Shown piece after piece: positions 25,514 through 33,959 of a DNA stretch of 57,349 bases (position 1 is the first letter of the stretch; every line of letters begins with the position of its first letter). A program made the translations under genes and the position numbers. Source of the stretch: Clostridiales bacterium (GTDB lineage Bacteria; Bacillota; Clostridia; Oscillospirales; Acutalibacteraceae); the NCBI GenBank assembly GCA_019419895.1, contig JAHZIE010000006.1, positions 1 through 57,349 of the forward strand. The letters run 5' to 3'. The notes beneath the pieces are model-generated. The model searched no databases. It was given only the letters and a program-made list of their open reading frames with translations, and was not told where the DNA came from.

Positions 25514-26887
25514 ATGAAGCAAAATGTAAATTTGTTGGAGGGTTCCATTGTAAAAGGCCTGTCAAAGCTGGCTTTTCCCATCATGGGAACCTCTCTGATC
25601 CAAATGGCATACAATCTGACCGATATGATATGGATAGGAAGAGTGAGCAGCAACGCGGTTGCGGCTGTCGGAGCTGCGGGAATGTACCTGTGGCTTGCCA
25701 ACGGTATTGCAACCATTCCAAGATTGGGCGGGCAGGTGAAAGCGGCCCATGCCTTGGGAGCGGGTCGGAAGGAAGAGGCGGCTGCCTATGGAAGGGCTGC
25801 GCTGCATATGGGCGTCATCCTTACGCTGTTGTGTACAGCGGTTTATTTGATAGCCAACCGGCCGCTCATTGACTTTTTCAACCTGAATCATGAAAGTGTT
25901 GTCCGCGACGCCAGAGATTATCTCATCATTGTCGGGACCGGCTTGGTGTTTTCGTTTTTTAACCAGATTTTCACCGGCTTGTTTACAGCTATGGGAAACA
26001 GTATTGTCACTTTCCGTTCTACCGCGGTGGGACTTGTGGCGAATATTGTCCTGGATCCCCTCTTTATCTTCGGCCTGGGCCCCATTCCCCGCATGGAAGT
26101 GGCGGGCGCCGCCATTGCCACAGTGCTGGCGCAGGCGATTGTTTTTTTGATGTTCCTACTTGCCATGAGAAAGGATTCCACCCTTTTTTCAGAAATCCAT
26201 TTTTGGAGGAAGAGCCGATGGGATCATTGGAAGGGTATGATTCAGATCGGCCTGCCGGTGGCGGTACAGAACATCATTTTTTCCAGTCTGTCTATGATCA
26301 TCGCCCGTTTAATCGCGGGCTGGGGAGACGCCGCTGTGGCGGTACAAAAGGTGGGCAGCCAGATTGAGTCTATTTCCTGGATGACGGCGGACGGCTTTGC
26401 CACGGCGGTCAATGCCTTTGTAGCACAGAATTTCGGGGCGAAAAAGAGGGAAAGAATCCGCAGGGGCTACTACACCGCCATGGGCTTGATGGCGGGCTGG
26501 GGAGTGTTCACCAGTTTTGTTCTTATCGTATTCCCGGAGGTGATTTTCCGTATTTTTATTACGGAGCAGGAACTGCTTCCCATGGGAGTGGATTACCTGA
26601 GAATTTTGGGGGTGTCCCAGCTTTTTATGTGTATGGAAATAACTTCCGCAGGCGCCTTTCAGGGGATTGGTAAACCTTTGCCGCCGACAGTTGTGGGAAT
26701 TGCGGGCAATGCCGCGAGAATCCCCATGGCAATTGCCCTTTCCGCCACGGCGTTGGGGCTTAACGGTATTTGGTGGAGCATCAGCATATCGAGTATTGTC
26801 AAGGGGCTTATTGTCCCTGTGTGGTTCATTCTCCTTTTGCGCGGCTTCCTAAAACGAATGGAGTCGCCGGCTGTGGCAAAAACATAA
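25514..26887 (+). CDS. MATE family efflux transporter (first copy)
   Basis: Multidrug and toxin extrusion transporter, Na+- or H+-driven, 457 residues with 12 predicted membrane helices in two MatE halves. Family blocks include LAFPIMGTSLIQMAYNLTDMIWIGRVSSNAVAAVGAAG and ATVLAQAIVF, and the second half starts IGLPVAVQNIIFSSLSMIIARLIAGWGDAAVA. CGGAG lies eight bases before the ATG. It probably shares the transcript of the SNF symporter and ends at the terminator at 26902. A second MATE gene of the same length lies 560 bases away in the opposite orientation, but the two differ in sequence. Confidence 0.94.
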   Translation: MKQNVNLLEGSIVKGLSKLAFPIMGTSLIQMAYNLTDMIWIGRVSSNAVAAVGAAGMYLWLANGIATIPRLGGQVKAAHALGAGRKEEAAAYGRAALHMGVILTLLCTAVYLIANRPLIDFFNLNHESVVRDARDYLIIVGTGLVFSFFNQIFTGLFTAMGNSIVTFRSTAVGLVANIVLDPLFIFGLGPIPRMEVAGAAIATVLAQAIVFLMFLLAMRKDSTLFSEIHFWRKSRWDHWKGMIQIGLPVAVQNIIFSSLSMIIARLIAGWGDAAVAVQKVGSQIESISWMTADGFATAVNAFVAQNFGAKKRERIRRGYYTAMGLMAGWGVFTSFVLIVFPEVIFRIFITEQELLPMGVDYLRILGVSQLFMCMEITSAGAFQGIGKPLPPTVVGIAGNAARIPMAIALSATALGLNGIWWSISISSIVKGLIVPVWFILLLRGFLKRMESPAVAKT

Positions 26888-26901
26888 AACTGGATCTTTT
26901 G

Positions 26902-26939
26902 AAAAGCTGTAGCCCGTTTTTATGGGCTGCGGCTTTTTT
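26902..26939 (+). terminator. Terminator after the first MATE gene
   Basis: Stem AAGCTGTAGCCC with GGGCTGCGGCTT (two G-U pairs), followed by T6. Confidence 0.9.
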
Positions 26940-27360
26940 GAAGGAATAACATTCCAGGTTAAGCTGAGAATCCCCAGCGGCGCTGGGGAAAAGTGGAATG
27001 CTTCAGGCAGAGAGCGGGGAAAATAAATCAGCAGGGAAAATCCTATTAAAACAATATCGGAAGAACAGGCGGTTGTTTACATACCGTTGCTTAAGCAATG
27101 ACGGCTTTTGGAGCCTTCGAGGAAGAGACAGGAAAAGGATTTTCCTGCTAGTGTTTTATGCTTTGTTACAGTACAATCTAAGGACAGGGCAAGAGGTCAG
27201 TAAGGCCGCTGTCAGGATAGCAAAAGTCCGCCCAGCGGGCCGGCAAGAAAGACCTCTCCCAATAGAAAATGAAAGGGGCTTCCATTCTGAGCGCGGGAGC
27301 TTGCCGCTCACAAAGTTGATAACCTGAGACGGGTTCACAGGAGCTGTTCAAGTCTCAAGA
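26940..27360. other. Gap between the two convergent MATE genes
   Basis: About 420 bases. It contains a nested hairpin: TCCCCAGCG/CGCTGGGGA (26971-26989) inside ATTCCA/TGGAAT (26951-26956 with 26994-26999). A 109-codon + frame (26998-27327) has biased, unrecognised content and no ribosome binding site, so it is not called. Confidence 0.4.
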
Positions 27361-27398
27361 AAAAAGAACAGCCTCTCCTGGAAAGTGGGGGAGGCTGT
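27361..27398 (-). terminator. Terminator of the second MATE gene
   Basis: ACAGCCTC(T/C)CC arms around a short loop; on the reverse strand a T-run (27357-27365) follows. Confidence 0.82.
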
Positions 27399-27445
27399 CA
27401 AAAAACGTTACAGAACAACGTACGGGATAGCTTTTCAACTGATGG

Positions 27446-28819
27446 TTATTTTGTGGTGACGTAGCCCACCAGTTTTTTCGCGTGCTGCCATTTTCCGCTG
27501 GCGAATCGCCAAATAAAGCAGACCGCACGAAAAAACCAGTCCAGGAGCATGGCGGCCCAGACTCCCAGAGCGCCCCAGCCCAGTAGGGTGCCGAAGATGT
27601 AACTGAACAGGATTCGGAAGAACCACATGGAAAAAACAGAGGCTACCATGGGAAAGCGGACGTCGTTGGAGGCGCGCAGGGCATTTGGAAGGGTAAAGGA
27701 AGCCGGCCAAAGAAAAATGGCGCAGCCATCATGGATCCAAATCAGGAGAGTGGCAAGCTGAAGGGTTTCGCCGGATAGATGATAAAGCTTCAGGGTCAAA
27801 GGAAGGGTGGCTAGAATGGCAATGTTCAGCGCCGCGGTGACGATATAGGTGAATTTCATGATTTTTTTAGTATAAAATTTCGCCTGTTCATAGTCTGAAG
27901 CTCCGATGCAGCGGCCGACTACAGTGATCATCGCGAGACCAAGGGCCTGCCCGGGGATACAGCCGAAGGCGTCCAGATTATTGGCCACCGCGTTGGCGGC
28001 GATCTGGACTGTACCGAAGCCGGCGATAATACTGACCACTAACACTCTTCCCAGCTGAAACATACTGTTTTCCAGGGCGCTGGGAATACCGATATACAGA
28101 ATCTTTTTTATCATGGAAAGGTCGGGATGAAAGCGTTCCTTCAGGGTATGGATCACCTGTTCAGGATTACGGATCAATACCAACATGACGATACAGGCCA
28201 CAACGCGCGAGACGAGGGAAGGAATGGCTACCCCGGCCGTTCCCATACGGAAGGTATAGACGCAGATAGCGTTGCCGCCGATATTGATTAGGTTGATGCA
28301 CAGGCTGGTCAGCATGGATACCTTGGAATTTCCCATGGCGCGGAAGAGGGCGGCGCAGGCGTTATACAGAGCGACAAAAGGATAGGAAAGGGAGGTGATC
28401 CACAAATAGGTCAGGGCGCTGTCCATAACGTCATCCTCAATCGCGCCGAAGAGAAGCCGGAGCAGGGGCTTTCTCAGCAGCAAAACCAGAGCGGTAATGA
28501 CCAAAGAGATGGAAAGGGAGACAAAGAGCAGCTGACGGGAAGAACGGCAGGCGTTTTGTTTCTCACCGCACCCCAGGTATTGGGAGGCGATAACGGCCCC
28601 GCCGGTGGCCAGAGCGGCAAAAATATTGATCAGCAGGACATTGAGCATGTCCACCAGGGAGACCCCGGAAACAGCCGCTTCCCCCGCTGAGGAAACCATC
28701 ATGACGTCAGCCATGCCCACCGTGACGGAAAGGACCTGTTCGATAATGAGCGGAATGATAAGTTTGGAAAGATCCTGCCGGGAAAACAACCGGTTTTTGG
28801 TTGGCGGTTGACGGTTCAT
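27446..28819 (-). CDS. MATE family efflux transporter (second copy)
   Basis: A second MATE transporter of 457 residues and 12 predicted helices. It contains LIIPLIIEQVLSVTVGMADVMMVSSAGEAAVSGVSLVD, ASQYLGCGEKQNA and the second-half block IGIPSALENSMFQLGRVLVVSIIAGFG. The start at 28819 (MNRQPPTKNRLF) has GGAAGAG upstream; a longer frame to 28996 is cysteine- and phenylalanine-rich and crosses the terminator of the shell gene, so it is rejected. Substrate unknown. Confidence 0.93.
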   Translation of the reverse strand: MNRQPPTKNRLFSRQDLSKLIIPLIIEQVLSVTVGMADVMMVSSAGEAAVSGVSLVDMLNVLLINIFAALATGGAVIASQYLGCGEKQNACRSSRQLLFVSLSISLVITALVLLLRKPLLRLLFGAIEDDVMDSALTYLWITSLSYPFVALYNACAALFRAMGNSKVSMLTSLCINLINIGGNAICVYTFRMGTAGVAIPSLVSRVVACIVMLVLIRNPEQVIHTLKERFHPDLSMIKKILYIGIPSALENSMFQLGRVLVVSIIAGFGTVQIAANAVANNLDAFGCIPGQALGLAMITVVGRCIGASDYEQAKFYTKKIMKFTYIVTAALNIAILATLPLTLKLYHLSGETLQLATLLIWIHDGCAIFLWPASFTLPNALRASNDVRFPMVASVFSMWFFRILFSYIFGTLLGWGALGVWAAMLLDWFFRAVCFIWRFASGKWQHAKKLVGYVTTK

Positions 28820-28852
28820 TGTATTCTCTTCCTTCAATAGATTAAATATTAA

Positions 28853-28883
28853 GAAAAAGCAACGGAATTCCGCTGCTTTTTCA
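28853..28883 (-). terminator. Terminator after the microcompartment shell gene
   Basis: Near-perfect palindrome AAAAAGCA(A/G)CGGAATTCCG with T-run on the reverse strand, 114 bases past the shell gene stop. Confidence 0.85.
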
Positions 28884-28996
28884 AAGGGAGCGGGACAGAA
28901 ATGCCGCGTCACACAGGTTCGAGTATCCTGACAATCAGGAAAAGCGGGGAAGAAAAAATCGGAGGAGAAATCAAAAGGGGAAAATTCCCTAAACAA

Positions 28997-29707
28997 TCAA
29001 AGGAGATAAGGCTGTTTCCCAGGAGAGAGGGGGGCGCTACCCATAGCGGAAAGGAGGGAAAAACCGATTCGTTTGCCGGTGAGTACCGCCTCTCTGACAG
29101 CGGAGGTTTCCCCAGTAAAGGCGATGATAACCTCGTTGGAATGACTAGTCCCTTTGGAAGGAGTCATATATTTTGTCACCTGAATCTGGGAGAATTTGAC
29201 GGCGCGGTCGGCCATAACCATCCCAATGGCGGCGGGAGATCCCGCCATAAAGCCAAAAGCGCCGCCCCGAGGAATTCCAAAGGCCTGTTCCAATACCTCT
29301 CCGGCGCTGGCGCAGTAGGCGAATTCCAGATGTCCGGCGTCACTGATATGGACTTCTCCGGCGTATTCTTCAATTTTTTCGAGGGCAATCTCCACCGCCC
29401 TGCGGGCGTCAGATACCGAATGGGCGCCAATGACGATGTAGTTTCCGTGGCCTCCCCAGCCTTTGGTATCCCTCGGAAGTTCAATCGAAATGATTTTGGT
29501 ATTGGTGGCTTTGACGGCGTCGTCCACGGCTAAAAGTTGCCCAGCCGCGCCTGTTCGCGAGCTGATAAGCCCCAAAGAGCCGCATTCCTTTTCTTTTAGT
29601 CCCAGCTCCAGTGCAAGGGGTTCGGCAACGTTGGCGATCACCAGCCCGATGGTGTCAAGAACGGCGGTTCCCACCAGTTCGGGAACAGAAGCGTCATATG
29701 TCGTCAT
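28997..29707 (-). CDS. Bacterial microcompartment shell protein, tandem BMC domain (PduB/EtuB-like)
   Basis: A 236-residue shell protein with two BMC domains, of the type that forms trimers with a gated pore in the facets of bacterial microcompartments. Domain 1 carries VGTAVLDTIGLVIANV, GLISSRTGAAGQLLAVDDAVKATNT and IELPRDTKGWGGHGNYI; domain 2 carries FGIPRGGAFGFMAGSPAAIGMVMADRAVK and SPSKGTSHSNEVII-like text (TPSKGTSHSNEVIIAFTGE). This fits PduB/EtuB rather than EutL. It is an orphan here: no other shell protein, signature enzyme or aldehyde dehydrogenase lies nearby, and it is followed by its own terminator. AAAGG lies 12 bases before the ATG. Confidence 0.92.
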   Translation of the reverse strand: MTTYDASVPELVGTAVLDTIGLVIANVAEPLALELGLKEKECGSLGLISSRTGAAGQLLAVDDAVKATNTKIISIELPRDTKGWGGHGNYIVIGAHSVSDARRAVEIALEKIEEYAGEVHISDAGHLEFAYCASAGEVLEQAFGIPRGGAFGFMAGSPAAIGMVMADRAVKFSQIQVTKYMTPSKGTSHSNEVIIAFTGETSAVREAVLTGKRIGFSLLSAMGSAPLSPGKQPYLL

Positions 29708-30039
29708 TACAGCATCAAACCTTTCTTAACGCCGGAACAGCAAGGAAACGCTTTGTATAAAAAAGATCCGGCAAGCATTGAAACGGCTGCGGATGTATAG
29801 AATCTTCCGGCGGAGCAATACTCTTTATAGTATAAGAATTTACAGGAGGAAAGTCAACCGGCCCAATATTCAACCGTCTTTTGATAAGGAAAAAAGAATA
29901 TGAAAAAGAAGGTAGCCAGCCTTTGGAAAATATGGTAGAATAAAGTCGAAAGAGCGCAAAAGAAGGTCTTTTTCGGCTGGAAAGCGCCGGATGCCGGACC
30001 GCCTTTTAGGAAAAGCGCGGGATAGAGGAGTGAAAAGCA
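29708..30039. other. Divergent gap between shell gene and lysA
   Basis: About 330 bases carrying the promoters of two divergent genes. The lysA side has an extended -10 box (29933-29941). The shell-gene side has no convincing pair. Lysine riboswitch core motifs were not seen. Confidence 0.4.
29933..29941 (+). promoter_or_regulatory. Extended -10 element of lysA
   Basis: TGGTAGAAT (TGn plus TAGAAT at 29936-29941) about 100 bases before lysA; no good -35 is present, which an extended -10 can tolerate. Confidence 0.45.
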
Positions 30040-31338
30040 ATGTATGTATCAAAGGATTTGTCAGCCAATGAAAAGGGGCATCTTGTCATAAATGGTGCGG
30101 ATACGGTGGAGCTCGCCCAGGAATTTGGTACTCCCCTTTATGTGATGGATGAGGATTACATTCGGGAAAACTGCCGGGAATTCAGGCAGTCTATAGAAAA
30201 ATATTACCATGGGAGCGGGATGGTGTGCTATGCCTCCAAAGCTTTCTGCTGCAGGGAAATGTGCAGAATCGCCAATGAGGAAGGGATCGGCATTGACGCG
30301 GTTTCCATTGGAGAACTTTATACTGCCAAAAGCGTTTCTTTCCCGGGAGAAAAAATTTGTTATCACGGTAATAATAAGACCGCCGAGGAGCTGGAAACGG
30401 CCATTTCCTATGGTGTGGGAAGAATTGTGGCGGACAATCCTGATGAACTGGATCTGATCAATGAAGTGGCGGAAAAGCTGGGAAAAAAGCAGCCCGTCCT
30501 TCTCCGGCTGACTCCCGGAATTGAGGCCCACACCCACGCCTTCATCCAGACGGGCCAAATTGATTCCAAATTCGGTATGGCGATTGAGCTTGGGCTGGCA
30601 ATGAAAGGGGTTAAGAAGGCGCTTTCCCTTCCCAATCTTTTCCTGGATGGGGTGCATTGTCACATTGGTTCCCAGATTTTTGACATTGACCCCTTTGTTC
30701 ACGCGGCGGAAATCATGATGGAATTTATCGCCAAGGTGAGGAAAGAGCTGGGTTATGAGATAAAGACAATGAATCTGGGGGGAGGCTTTGGCATCCGCTA
30801 TGTGCAGCAGGATGATCCCTCTCCTTACGATTCCTATATGAAAAAGGTTTCCGATGCTGTAAAAGAAAAGGCCGCTTCCCTGGACATCCATCTTCCTTTT
30901 ATTATCATTGAGCCGGGACGGTCCATCGTTGGGCCTGCGGGCATCACCCTTTATACAGTAGGCGGCGTGAAGGAAATCCCGGGTGTGAGGAAATATGTTT
31001 CCGTCGACGGTGGGATGACCGATAATATCCGCTTTGCCCTGTATGGATCGGAATATGATTTCCTTTTGGCGAATAAGGCGGACAAGCCCAAAACGGACAC
31101 CGTCACCATTGCCGGAAGATGCTGTGAAAGCGGCGATCTGCTGGGAAAGGACGTTGCCTTGCAAAAGGCGGAAATCGGCGATATCCTGGCTTCCTGCGCC
31201 ACCGGCGCCTATAATTATTCTATGGCTTCCAATTACAACCGGGTGAGAAAGCCCGCGGTGGTGATGGTTTCCAATGGAAAAGCCAGGGTTGTTGTAAGGA
31301 GGGAAAGCCTCGAAGATCTCATTGCAAACGATCTTTAA
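30040..31338 (+). CDS. lysA: Diaminopimelate decarboxylase
   Basis: PLP enzyme that decarboxylates meso-diaminopimelate to L-lysine, the last step of lysine synthesis. The 432-residue protein is a fold-type III (alanine racemase-like) decarboxylase. The PLP lysine is K67 in VCYASKAF; other marks are HCHIGSQI, MNLGGGFGIRY, IIEPGRSIVGPAG and the C-terminal GRCCESGDLLG, whose cysteine reaches the partner's active site. GAGGAG precedes the ATG. It is monocistronic, followed by the promoter of the rimP operon. Confidence 0.95.
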   Translation: MYVSKDLSANEKGHLVINGADTVELAQEFGTPLYVMDEDYIRENCREFRQSIEKYYHGSGMVCYASKAFCCREMCRIANEEGIGIDAVSIGELYTAKSVSFPGEKICYHGNNKTAEELETAISYGVGRIVADNPDELDLINEVAEKLGKKQPVLLRLTPGIEAHTHAFIQTGQIDSKFGMAIELGLAMKGVKKALSLPNLFLDGVHCHIGSQIFDIDPFVHAAEIMMEFIAKVRKELGYEIKTMNLGGGFGIRYVQQDDPSPYDSYMKKVSDAVKEKAASLDIHLPFIIIEPGRSIVGPAGITLYTVGGVKEIPGVRKYVSVDGGMTDNIRFALYGSEYDFLLANKADKPKTDTVTIAGRCCESGDLLGKDVALQKAEIGDILASCATGAYNYSMASNYNRVRKPAVVMVSNGKARVVVRRESLEDLIANDL

Positions 31339-31402
31339 AATGAGATGTGCATGATGTCACAGACGGTTTAAAGTTCTGCGGAGAAAAAATTTCTGAATTC
31401 AG

Positions 31403-31431
31403 TTGCATTTTTCCTTTGAACGTGATATACT
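31403..31431 (+). promoter_or_regulatory. Promoter of the rimP-nusA-infB operon
   Basis: TTGCAT (31403-31408), 17-base spacer, TATACT (31426-31431) with a TG extension (TGATATACT). Confidence 0.8.
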
Positions 31432-31456
31432 AAAAAAGTAGTATATGGGTATGATG

Positions 31457-31480
31457 AAAGAGTGGGGCAACCCGCTCTTT
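31457..31480 (+). promoter_or_regulatory. Leader hairpin of the rimP operon (possible attenuator)
   Basis: A ten-pair stem (AAAGAGTGGG with CCCGCTCTTT, loop GCAA) followed by TTGTTTG, about 20 bases into the transcript and 90 bases before rimP. Similar hairpins sit before rimP in other Firmicutes; transcription attenuation, possibly by NusA itself, is inferred. Confidence 0.6.
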
Positions 31481-31570
31481 TGTTTGTGTAAGAGGCTTCT
31501 TGCGGCGTGGCGGCTGGAAAGCGACACGCTGCGGATATGCGGGCGCCGGCAGCTCGGAAAGGATGAAATT

Positions 31571-32053
31571 ATGGCTGGAAAAAATAAAGCGTCAACGGTG
31601 GAACAGGTTTGGGAAATTGCTCAGCCCATTGCCCAGGGGCTTGGACTGGAGATTTGGGATATCCGTTTTGTAAAAGAGGGAGCAGATTGGTATCTGCGGA
31701 TTTTTATTGATAAGGAAGGCGGCGTGAGCATTGATGACTGCGAGGCAATGAGCAGGGCTGTCGACGGGCCTCTGGATGAGAAGGATCCCATTCCTCAGGC
31801 TTATATCATGGAGGTCGGTTCCCCGGGAATTGAACGGGAACTGACGCGTCCGGAGCATTTTGAGAAAATGCTGGGAAGATCGGTTATAGTGAAGTTTATC
31901 AGGCCCAGGGAGGGGCAAAAGGAGCTTGTTGCCGATTTGGAGGGCTTTGAAAATAATGAGATTACCTTGCGCACACTGGAGGGAGACGTTATAACGGTTG
32001 CAAAAAAGGAGACCTCCTCTGTGCTGCTCAATGACTTTGATGATGAATTTTAA
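31571..32053 (+). CDS. rimP: Ribosome maturation factor RimP
   Basis: Assembly factor for the 30S subunit. The 160-residue protein has the RimP N-terminal domain (QPIAQGLGLEIWDIRFVKEGADWYLRIFID), the middle block GVSIDDCEAMSRAVDGPLDEKDPI and VGSPGIERELTRPEHFEKMLG, and a C-terminal SH3-like domain (about 90-160). The start at 31571 fits GGAAAGGATG upstream; a longer in-frame ATG at 31445 would translate the leader hairpin. First gene of the operon. Confidence 0.95.
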   Translation: MAGKNKASTVEQVWEIAQPIAQGLGLEIWDIRFVKEGADWYLRIFIDKEGGVSIDDCEAMSRAVDGPLDEKDPIPQAYIMEVGSPGIERELTRPEHFEKMLGRSVIVKFIRPREGQKELVADLEGFENNEITLRTLEGDVITVAKKETSSVLLNDFDDEF

Positions 32054-32168
32054 TTGAAATGAGGCCGTTGCGGGCTGTGTAGCCGCGCTGTATGGCGTTT
32101 TGATGAGAGAATTTGATGAGAAAGGAAAAATCCTTCCGAAGCGTTGCGAGGAGGGACGGGTGCTGGAA

Positions 32169-33236
32169 ATGAACAGTGAGTTTTTTGAGGCGTTGGATCT
32201 TTTAGAAAAGGAAAAGGGAATCCCGGTGGAATTTATGTATGAAAAGATCAAGAACGCCTTGGTGGTTGCGGTGAAGAGCAACTACAAGGGGAATGACAAT
32301 GTAGTTGTGAATATTGATCCTGTCAAGAAAGAATTCGAGGTCTTTCTTCAGAAAGAAGTTGTGCCAGATGAGCCGGACGAGGAACGGGAGTTCGATCCCA
32401 ACCGTCAGATTTTCCTTTCAGAGGCAAGAAAGGTGGACGCCAAGGCGGTTGAGGGAGATATGGTCAATATAAAGCTCAAAACAAAGGAGTTCGGCAGAAT
32501 CGCCGCCCAAACCGCCAAGCATGTCATCCGGCAGGGAATCCGTGAGGTGGAGCGGGGGCAGGTGCTCCAGGAGTTCCAGAGCCGCCATCAGGAACTGGTT
32601 TCGGCGGTTGTGGAGCGCATCGATCCAAAAACCGGGGCTGCCAGCCTGACCATTGGCAAGGCGGAAGCCATCCTTCCCAAGAGCGAGCAGGTGGGGGATG
32701 AAGAACTGAAGGAGGGAGACCACATCAAGGTTTATGTGGTGGACGTTAAAGAGGGGGAAAAAGGCCCCAGGGCGATGATTTCCCGTACTCACCCCGGTTT
32801 GGTTAAGCGTTTGTTTGAGACAGAGGTCCCTGAGATTTATGAGGGGACGGTTGAGATAAAATCAGTATCCCGTGAGGCGGGATCCCGCACCAAGCTGGCT
32901 GTTTACAGCCGCGACCCCAATGTGGACGCCGTGGGCGCGTGCATTGGTCCGCGTGGAGCTAGGGTTGGAAAGATTGTGGAAGAACTTGGCGGAGAAAAAA
33001 TTGATATTGTGGAATATAGTGAGGAGCCGGCGAAATTCATCGCGGCGGCCCTGTCTCCAGCCGATGTGGTCAGTGTTGAGGTAGATCCGGAGGGAGGACA
33101 TTCCTGCAAGGTGACGGTGCCGGATAATCAGCTTTCCCTTGCTATCGGCAACAGGGGACAAAATGCAAGACTGGCGGCAAAATTAACCGGCTGGAAAATT
33201 GACATTCGCCCGGAAAGCGGATATTATGGAGAATAG
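32169..33236 (+). CDS. nusA: Transcription termination/antitermination factor NusA
   Basis: NusA binds RNA polymerase and controls pausing, termination and antitermination. The 355-residue form has the N-terminal RNAP-binding domain (about 1-125), S1 domain (about 130-200), KH1 (CIGPRGARVGKIVEELGGEKIDIV) and KH2 (LAIGNRGQNARLAAKLTGWKIDI), without the acidic C-terminal repeats, as normal in Firmicutes. The ATG at 32169 matches the family start MNSEFFEALDLLEKEKG. A GTG at 32160 (MLEMNSE...) sits better relative to GGAGGG at 32150-32155 and is a real alternative start. Confidence 0.95.
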   Translation: MNSEFFEALDLLEKEKGIPVEFMYEKIKNALVVAVKSNYKGNDNVVVNIDPVKKEFEVFLQKEVVPDEPDEEREFDPNRQIFLSEARKVDAKAVEGDMVNIKLKTKEFGRIAAQTAKHVIRQGIREVERGQVLQEFQSRHQELVSAVVERIDPKTGAASLTIGKAEAILPKSEQVGDEELKEGDHIKVYVVDVKEGEKGPRAMISRTHPGLVKRLFETEVPEIYEGTVEIKSVSREAGSRTKLAVYSRDPNVDAVGACIGPRGARVGKIVEELGGEKIDIVEYSEEPAKFIAAALSPADVVSVEVDPEGGHSCKVTVPDNQLSLAIGNRGQNARLAAKLTGWKIDIRPESGYYGE

Positions 33237-33336
33237 TGGATTCTGGCGCGGCGTGTCATAAATGAAAAGAAGGGTTTATGTCATGTCCTCCACGCTTTGA
33301 TATAAAAAGCCCACAGAACCCGAAAGGCGGTGAGAT

Positions 33337-33642
33337 ATGATGCAACAAAAACGTGTGCCTTTAAGGATGTGTACCGGTTGCAATCAGATGAAACCAAAAA
33401 AGGAGCTGGTCCGGGTGGTGAAAGCACCGGAACAGAAAAATGAGGCGGGCGAAGTCATCACAGGGGGAGAGATTTCCCTGGACGTGACGGGGAAAAAGCC
33501 CGGCAGAGGCGCATATGTCTGTAAAAATATCGATTGCCTGAAGGCGGCGAGAAAAGCGAGAAGACTGGAACGTACATTCAGCTGTAAAATACCGGATGAG
33601 GTCTATGACCGAATGGAGGAGGAAATGCTTTCCAATGAATAA
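33337..33642 (+). CDS. rnpM: RNase P modulator RnpM (YlxR)
   Basis: Small RNA-binding protein of the YlxR family, renamed RnpM because it modulates RNase P in Bacillus. The 101-residue protein shows RMCTGCNQMKPKKELVRVV, then GRGAYVCKNIDCLKAARKARR; the two cysteine pairs are usual. A GGCGGTGAG site lies before the ATG. It has the standard place between nusA and the L7Ae-like gene. Confidence 0.93.
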   Translation: MMQQKRVPLRMCTGCNQMKPKKELVRVVKAPEQKNEAGEVITGGEISLDVTGKKPGRGAYVCKNIDCLKAARKARRLERTFSCKIPDEVYDRMEEEMLSNE

Positions 33643-33952
33643 CAGACTGCTCTCTTTGTTAGGGCTGGCCCGCAGGTGTGGAAGAATTGCCGCGGGCTAC
33701 GATGTAGCGGCCGGGGCGGTAGCGGAGGGAATTTCTTCCTTGATACTGGTTTCCGGGGATATTGCTCAGCGGACGGAAAAAAATATTTCCAGAGTTGCCG
33801 AGCAGTATCAGGTTACAGTGATAAAAATAGGCGAAACAATGGCAGAGATCGGCCGCGCAATTGGTGCTGCTCCCACAGGGGTTATTTCTATCAATGAGGC
33901 GGGCTTTGCCAAAAAGGCACGGCAGATTGTGCGAGATTACGAGGAGGCATGA
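33635..33952 (+). CDS. ylxQ: L7Ae-family ribosomal protein YlxQ
   Basis: A 105-residue L7Ae/L30e-fold RNA-binding protein (YlxQ), expected to bind kink-turn RNA. It has MNNRLLSLLGLARRCGRIAAGYD, the SLILVSGDIAQRTEKNI block, and the terminal helix KKARQIVRDYEEA. The start at 33635 overlaps the rnpM end by eight bases and matches the family; an earlier in-frame start at 33596 would run inside rnpM. Its exact cellular role is unsettled. Confidence 0.92.
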   Translation: MNNRLLSLLGLARRCGRIAAGYDVAAGAVAEGISSLILVSGDIAQRTEKNISRVAEQYQVTVIKIGETMAEIGRAIGAAPTGVISINEAGFAKKARQIVRDYEEA

Positions 33953-33959
33953 CAACTAT

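Noticed and set aside
26998..27327. 109-codon open frame between the MATE genes
   Set aside because: No ribosome binding site, no recognisable domain, arginine-rich random-looking content.
25514..28819. The two MATE genes as a recent inverted duplication
   Set aside because: Same length, but the proteins differ clearly along their whole length, so they are old paralogs.
29708..30039. Lysine riboswitch upstream of lysA
   Set aside because: No lysine riboswitch core motifs and the leader is too short after the likely promoter.
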